A stretch of 64,000 nt of DNA from Procambarus clarkii (Eukaryota > Arthropoda > Malacostraca > Decapoda > Cambaridae): the NCBI RefSeq assembly GCF_040958095.1, contig NC_091188.1, forward strand, positions 5,775,056 to 5,839,055, read 5' to 3'. A program made the translations under genes and the position numbers. Below, one piece after another: positions 59,030 to 64,000 of the stretch. The notes below the pieces were generated by a model. It was not told where the DNA came from. It saw only the letters and a program-made list of their open reading frames with translations, and ran no database searches. Each line of letters opens with the position of its first letter. Positions within the stretch are counted from its first letter, which is position 1.

Positions 59030-59700
59030 CTTGCATCCTGCAACACAGCCTTGATGTGGTAGACGTACAAGCATCTTGAACCACAGATGGTATGCGGTAG
59101 ATGTGCCTGCGTCCTGTACCACAGGTATTATTAGGCACGTGCCTGCGTCCTGTATCACAGGTGTTATGAGGTAGACGTGCCTGCATCCTGTACCACAGGT
59201 GTTATAAGGTAGACGCGCCTGCCTCCTGTACCACAGGTGTTATAAGGTAGACGTGCCTGCCTCCTGTACCACAGGTGTTATGAGGTAGACGTGCCTGCAT
59301 CCTGTACCACAGGTATTATGAGGTAGACGTACCTGCATCCTGTACCACAGGTGTTATAAGGTAGACGTGCCTGCATCCTGTACCACAGGTGTTATAAGGT
59401 AGACGTGCCTGCCTCCTGTACCACAGGTGTTATGAGCTAGTAGTGCCTGCGTCCTGTACCACAGGTGTTATAAGGTAGACGTGCCTGCGTCTTGCACCAA
59501 AGGTGCTATGTAGTAGAAGTGCTCGTATTCTACACCACAGGTAATACGAGGTAAGCATGCTTGCGTCCTGTACCTTATGAATTTGTGGTAAATGTGCTTG
59601 CATCCCACACCAAACGTATTATGTGGTAAGCGAGCTTGTGTCCTGCACCACAAGTATTAAGAGATGAAGGTGCTTGGCTCCTGTACCATATGTGTTATGT
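59030..59700. repeat. 38-bp minisatellite in the 5' intron, reversed shorter array
   Basis: Same unit as 5813-6720 on the other strand, with fewer and more varied copies (about 13). Confidence 0.9.
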
Positions 59701-59711
59701 GGTAATTGTAC

Positions 59712-59960
59712 TTGCACAGCCGGCGGCTGAGCGGACAGAACACTGGACCCGTGATAGTGTGTTCCCAGGTTCGTTCCCGGGCGCCGGCGAGAAACAATGG
59801 GCAGAGTTTCTTTCACCCTGATGCACCTGTTGCCTAGCAGTAAATAGATACCTGGGAGTTAGTCAGCTGTCACGGGCTGCTTCCTGGGGATGGAGGACTG
59901 GTCGAGGACCGGGCCGTGGGGGCACTAAAGCCCCGAAACCATCTGAAGATAACCTGAAGA
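59712..59960 (+). repeat. tRNA-derived SINE, long form
   Basis: CGGCGGCTGAGCGGACAGAA head, GGTTCGTTCCCGGGC B-box region, standard body and the extended tail ending AAGATAACCTGAAGATAGCC. Shared with 5566-5812 in reverse. Confidence 0.87.
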
Positions 59961-60428
59961 TAGCCACCTGCACCATGTGTGTTAAGAGGTAGACGCACTC
60001 TCTTACTACACTACAGGTGTGATGAGTTAGACCTGTGGTGCAGCCGGACGCGCCACAGGTCCTATGAGGATGACGTGGTTTTGTCTTGCATCATAGGTGT
60101 TATGAGGTTGAGGTGCTCACATCTCACAATTGAGGGATCACAGACTACACAGTGAGAATCTCATTCCTTTGTCGAGTAATACCTGGACGGACCAAGAGCT
60201 GGGACATGATGACGGAGTAATGGAATGGTGCCAACCCTCTAGCACTATCGGGGAATCGAGCTCCGAACTTGCAACAAACGAGGCAATGGCTCTTCTGACC
60301 ATTGTGGCATCTGTGATGAATAAATGCATTTCACCTGATTATTTCACACACTACATAAGATCATTTTCTTAAATATCTCTGATTATTTTATATTACCTGA
60401 CTCATATAAATGATTCCACAGGTGAAGG

Positions 60429-61277
60429 ATGATGACTGGCTGGGTGACCTTCCTGGCGTGGGTGGTTGTGTTGCTGCTCTGTGGCGCTCCCTCACCGGCT
60501 CTGTCTGGTAGCTACCCTAATGCATCTGTCCTCTTATATGTTGCCGTAATATAGCAACAAAAGTTATAACCATACGATATACATCTGTTTTCAAATCTTA
60601 CAAAAATTTATATTGTAATATTTCTAAATGTAGATTTACATTAGCTTTTCACCGTAACACTGATGTCTCCTGCTCCCAGACGAGCCGCAGGAGACCACAG
60701 GTGATCGCACGTGTCATCTCTCTCTTCCTTACAGAGAGCGTCGGGAGGTTGGGTGTTCCTGGAGGCGGCGCCAGGCAGGCCAGAGAGGCCCCGGTCCAAA
60801 TTGTTTTTGCAACTGGTGGACAAAATGCCGTCAGACCGAGCACGGTAATATTGCAGTGTCTTTCTTGTAGACATATATTATTGACTATGATACAAGGGGG
60901 GGGGGGGTTAGCCCAATGTTTCTAGCACGAATCTTTTCTATGCTTTTAATGTTCTTCACTCGAGAAGGAAGTTCAAAATTAAACTCTCCAAAGTTCCTTT
61001 TACAATCTTATACTGTTTGCCGCTATACAAGAGAGTGAATGATGGACTGTAAGGAAAACACAAATGACGCTAGGTTAAAAATTTATTGCAATATCGCCTA
61101 TGAAATTGATATTATTATTGTTATCATCTCCATGCACTGTGAGTATGTTTAAGGATTTGATCTTTTCATGTGTGTTTATTTTCTTTCCAGGGAGCGTTAT
61201 TTAGTAATTCCTTTTGGAGACCTCGAATCAGGTATGCGCTATCCAGGCCATTCTTTCTGCCCTGGAACAGGGGCTAA
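60429..61277 (+). CDS. Secreted cationic peptide precursor (91 aa, 3 coding exons)
   Basis: Coding exons are 60429-60507, 60735-60844 and 61191-61277 (79+110+87 nt, phases 1 and 0). Signal MMTGWVTFLAW...APSPALS differs from the 54985 copy by one residue (F for I) and from the inverted copy by one (L for V). Exon 2 has RLGVPGGGARQAREAP with an RQAR-E furin-like site and ends GGQNAVRPST. Exon 3 starts GALFSNSFW and carries RPRIRYALSRPFFLPWNRG: five Arg in 28 residues, two Trp and three Phe, no acidic residue, and a terminal Gly that could serve amidation. AATAAA near 61437 follows the satellite. Introns are about 96% identical to those of the inverted copy by eye, although exon 3 is not. Antimicrobial-type function is inferred. 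Confidence 0.85.
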
Positions 61278-61284
61278 CTTCACT

Positions 61285-61610
61285 TCACCTGGCTGATGGC
61301 GTCACCTGGCTGAGGGCATCACCTGGCTGATGGCGTCACCTGGCTGAGGGCATCACCTGGCTAATGACATTTACTCAACACTTGCGGAGTTCAGAACAAG
61401 CAAAACTCCTCCAACATTGCATTTTCTATATATGTAAATAAAACATAATAAAACGATACATTTCCCGTTTCTTTATTTGTGGTGAAGGTGGACCTGCCGG
61501 AGGGCGCCGCTGTTAGGCCAGTGTACTGTTGTTAGGCCAGAGTACTGTTGATAGGCAAGAATACTGTTGTTAGGCCAGTGTACTGTTGTTAGGCCAGAGT
61601 ACTGTATCTA
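61285..61610. repeat. 17-bp and 19-bp minisatellites in the 3' flank
   Basis: 61285-61373 repeats TGATGGCGTCACCTGGC; 61495-61610 repeats the TTAGGCCAGAGTACTGT unit. Both are shorter than their partners at 4095-4215 and 3571-3953. Confidence 0.88.
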
Positions 61611-61829
61611 GTACACAAGGCCACTATGAATTATCCCCACCGTCTCATATGCGTCAAATTTTAAGTGGTTTTGTCGAACCAAAAGCTATAGACGACAGGG
61701 TCAAACGTCCACCACGGAGGATCAATATTATGGAACTTATACTTTCATAAAGCACTTGGAATATGACGCTGTGATCTATAGCGTATATATTGACGTGCGT
61801 TAAGTGTGAGGACAGGAGTCTTTATCACA

Positions 61830-63240
61830 CGTGTGTCTATATCATGAGACAAGAGGCACTGAACTACAGGCCAGTGTCCTTAACTTGTATACCATGCAAG
61901 GTGATAGAGAAGATTGTGAGAAAAACCTAGTAACACATCTGGAGAGAAGAGACTTCGTGACAACCCATCAACATGGGTTCAGGGAGGGTAAATTTTGCCT
62001 TACAGGCTTGATAGAATTCTACGATCAGGTGACAAAGATTAAGCAAGAAAGAGAAGGATGGGCGGACTGCATTTTTTTGGACTGTTGGAAAGCCTTTGAC
62101 ACAGTACCCCATAAAAGGTTGATGCATAAGCTGGAGAAACAGGCAGGAGTAACTGGTAGGGCGCTCCAGTGGATAAGGGAGTACCTAAGCAATAGGAAGC
62201 AGAGAGTTACAGTGAGGGGTGAGACCTCAGAATGGCGTGAAGTCACCAGTGGAGTCTCACAGGGCTCTGTACTTGGACCTATCCTCTTTCTGATATACGT
62301 AAATGATCTCCCAGAGGGTATAGACTCATTCCTCTCAATGTTTGCTGACGACGCCAAAATTGTGAGAAGGATTAAGACAGAGGAGGACAGCTTGAGGCTT
62401 CAAGAAGACCTGGACAAGCTGCAGGAATGGTCGAACAAATGGCTGTTAGAGTTTAACCCAAGCAAATGTAATGTAATGAAGATAGGGGTAGGAAGCAGGT
62501 GACCAGATACAAGGAATCATTTGGGAGATGAAATACTTCAAGAGTCAGAGAGAGAGAGAAAAACCTGGGGGTTGATATCACGCCAGACCTGTCCCCTGAA
62601 GCTAATATCAAGAGGATAACATCAGCAGCATATGCCAGGTTGGCTAACATAAGAACGGCCTTTAGAAACTTGTGTAAGGAATCTTTCAGAACATTATATA
62701 CCACATATGTCAGACCAATCTTAGAGTATGCGGCTCCAGCATGGAGTCCATATCTAGTCAAGCATAAGACTAAACTGGAAAAGGTTCAAAGGTTTACCAC
62801 CAGATTAGTACCCGAGCAGAGAGGTATGAGCTACGAGGAGAGATTGCGGGAATTAAACCTCACTTCGTTTGAAGACAGAAGAGTTAGGGGGGACATGATC
62901 ACCACATTCAAGATTCTCAAGGGAATTGACAGGGTTGATAAAGACAGGCTATTTAACACAAGGGGCACACGCACTAGTGGACACAGGTGCAAACTGAGTG
63001 CCCAAATGAGCCACAGAGATATTAGAAAGAACTTTTTTAGTGTCAGAGTGGTTGACAAATGGAATGCATTAGGAAGTGATGTGGTGGAGGCTGACTCCAT
63101 ACACAGTTTCAAGTGTAGATATGATAGAGCCCAATAGGCTCAGGAACCTGTACAACTGTTGATTGATGGTTGAGAGGCGGGACCAAAGAGCCGGAGCTCA
63201 ACCCCCGCAAGCACAACTAGGTGAGTACACGTACTGTGTA
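61830..63240 (+). mobile_element. 5'-truncated LINE (Jockey/CR1-type reverse transcriptase)
   Basis: The RT reads KNLVTHLERRDFVTTHQHGF, IFLDCWKAFDTVPHKRL, GVSQGSVLGPILFLIYVND and LSMFADDAKIVRR, then KWLLEFNPSKCNVMKIG. A frame change near 62503-62560 separates this from the C-terminal part (TYVRPILEYAAPAW, SYEERLRELNLTSFEDRRVR, RKNFFSVRVVDKWNALGSDV), ending in a stop at 63137. There is no endonuclease domain upstream, so it is 5' truncated. The tail GTTGAGAGGCGGGACCAAAG...CAAGCACAACTAGGTGAGTA leads into a TG microsatellite. It is the best-preserved LINE in the window and lies in the 5' region of the next peptide gene. Confidence 0.88.
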
Positions 63241-63243
63241 CAC

Positions 63244-63247
<4 letters not shown>

Positions 63248-63339
<92 letters not shown>
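63248..63339. repeat. (TG)n microsatellite at the LINE 3' end
   Basis: About 46 TG units directly follow the LINE tail, and only about 34 bases separate it from the splice acceptor of the next signal exon. Confidence 0.97.
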
Positions 63340-63342
<3 letters not shown>

Positions 63343-63384
63343 ATTCATATAACTTTCGGTGTTAATTTTCCAGGACAGAGTGTG

Positions 63385-63454
63385 ATGGCTGCCTACCTGA
63401 CCTTTCTGATGGTGGTGGTGGCTCTCTGGTGGACCCTCTCACCCGTTCACGCCG
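63385..63454 (+). CDS. Signal-peptide exon of a further family member, rest beyond the window
   Basis: After the acceptor TTTTCCAG (63373) and the leader GACAGAGTGTG, the ATG opens MAAYLTFLMVVVALWWTLSP, ending VHA with a phase-1 donor (GCCG|GTGGGT at 63454). It most resembles the signal at 31494 (MASYMTW... VVVVALWW). No exon 2 or 3 of the family is seen in the remaining 545 bases, so the gene should continue to the right. Exon 2 is expected to begin with two bases completing a Glu-, Gly- or Ala-type codon and to end in an RPS-like motif. Confidence 0.75.
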
Positions 63455-63870
63455 GTGGGTACCCCACATGTGCCACGCTTGATATATTTATGTGTAATAA
63501 GGTTTCAAAAATTTACAACAACAACAAAAACACTTGGGCTGCAGAATGTAAATTGTGATGTATAATCGAGTCATAACAGCTTGTTCCCTCGTAACTCGAT
63601 AGTAATTGGAGGACATCGTTGTAAACTGATAGGCGAGGTGGTGTTCCAGCGGGAGCTGTTCTAGGGGTAAGGTTTAGGATTACCTATGGAAAGGAAAAAG
63701 AGCTAATCCTTTCAGCAAGAGTTAGAATGTATCTACGCCTGTGCCATTTATCTGTATTTTTTTTTTTTTTTTTTTTACAAAATATCAATTTACAATTTAC
63801 AATTGTCAAACGACAGTTGGCTTCGTTACCGACACATACTCGGAGGGGACCCGGGTTCTAACTGTTGGGT

Positions 63871-64000
63871 CAACTCGTTCTCGCACATGCTTATAGTAAA
63901 TATTGACTTATTAATAAGTGCATATGTGACATACTAATTTATTGTGAATATTTGAGTTTACCTTGAAAATCTGAATAAAAAAACACCGACCTAACCTAAC
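63871..64000 (+). mobile_element. Arm of the CAACCCGTTCTCGC MITE family, cut by the window end
   Basis: CAACTCGTTCTCGCACATGC and the GTGACATACTAATTTATTG block match 2412-2802. Bases 63460-63870 otherwise show only a poly-T run (about 63758-63776). Confidence 0.8.

Larger units (their letters stand above)
57695..61610 (+). repeat. Plus-strand copy of the inverted duplication
   Basis: Collinear in reverse with about 3571-8215: noncoding block, promoter, leader, 38-bp satellite, SINE, tRNA-like repeat, peptide gene, 17-bp and 19-bp satellites. Homology also reappears at the signal exon of the 54985 gene (matching 8272-8350), with the interval between missing in the other copy. Confidence 0.92.

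Overview
The window looks like nuclear DNA of a decapod crustacean, most likely a crayfish-type astacidean. The support is indirect: very AT-rich introns packed with long (TA)n, (CA)n and (CT)n runs, palindromic elements carrying blocks of the arthropod telomere word TTAGG, tRNA-derived SINEs, and degraded LINE and Penelope-type fragments. No bacterial-style genes, rRNA genes or CRISPR arrays were seen.

The real content is a cluster of small genes for secreted, mostly Arg/Pro-rich cationic peptides. They are too split by introns to show up as long open frames. Six complete genes share one architecture: a noncoding first exon, a 3' splice site 5-10 bases before the ATG, a signal-peptide exon ending in phase 1, a short propeptide exon that usually ends in an (N/D)A-x-RPS-like motif at a phase-0 donor, and a last exon starting G-(A/S)-L that carries a short P-x-(I/V/M)-x-(F/Y) core and then Arg/Pro-rich sequence. 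They lie at 4219-5098 (-), 13883-17828 (+), 24763-26394 (+), 31494-33781 (+), 35861-38928 (-, with an in-frame Lys/Pro decapeptide array), 54985-56951 (+) and 60429-61277 (+), which makes seven with the inverted copy counted. A lone signal exon lies at 8272-8350 (-), another signal exon whose gene runs off the right edge lies at 63385-63454 (+), and a two-exon relative with an unrelated mature part lies at 49180-49856 (+).

Several genes have TATA boxes preceded by Rel/NF-kappaB-type sites (GGGTTTTCCC, GGGAARATTCCCC). That fits inducible immune effectors. I do not recognise the family by name. It resembles proline/arginine-rich antimicrobial peptides in composition only, so antimicrobial function is inference.

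Layout: 1-3160 is an inverted repeat around SINE/LINE debris. 3.57-8.35 kb is an inverted copy of 54.98-61.6 kb. 10.6-19.5 kb is a direct duplicate of 21.6-28.35 kb, each copy holding one peptide gene and one promoter-like unit. 29.2-33.8 kb is the third unit with its own gene. 34-49 kb is mostly repeats around the Lys/Pro-repeat gene. 49-64 kb holds the two-exon gene, the tandem pair at 55 and 60 kb, a 5'-truncated LINE and the last signal exon.

The most striking observation is that duplicates keep near-identical introns, signal exons and 3' flanks while the last exon is strongly diverged. In the 13.9/24.8 kb pair all 12 differing codons of the last exon change the amino acid and none is silent. 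This is the pattern of an effector family under diversifying selection.
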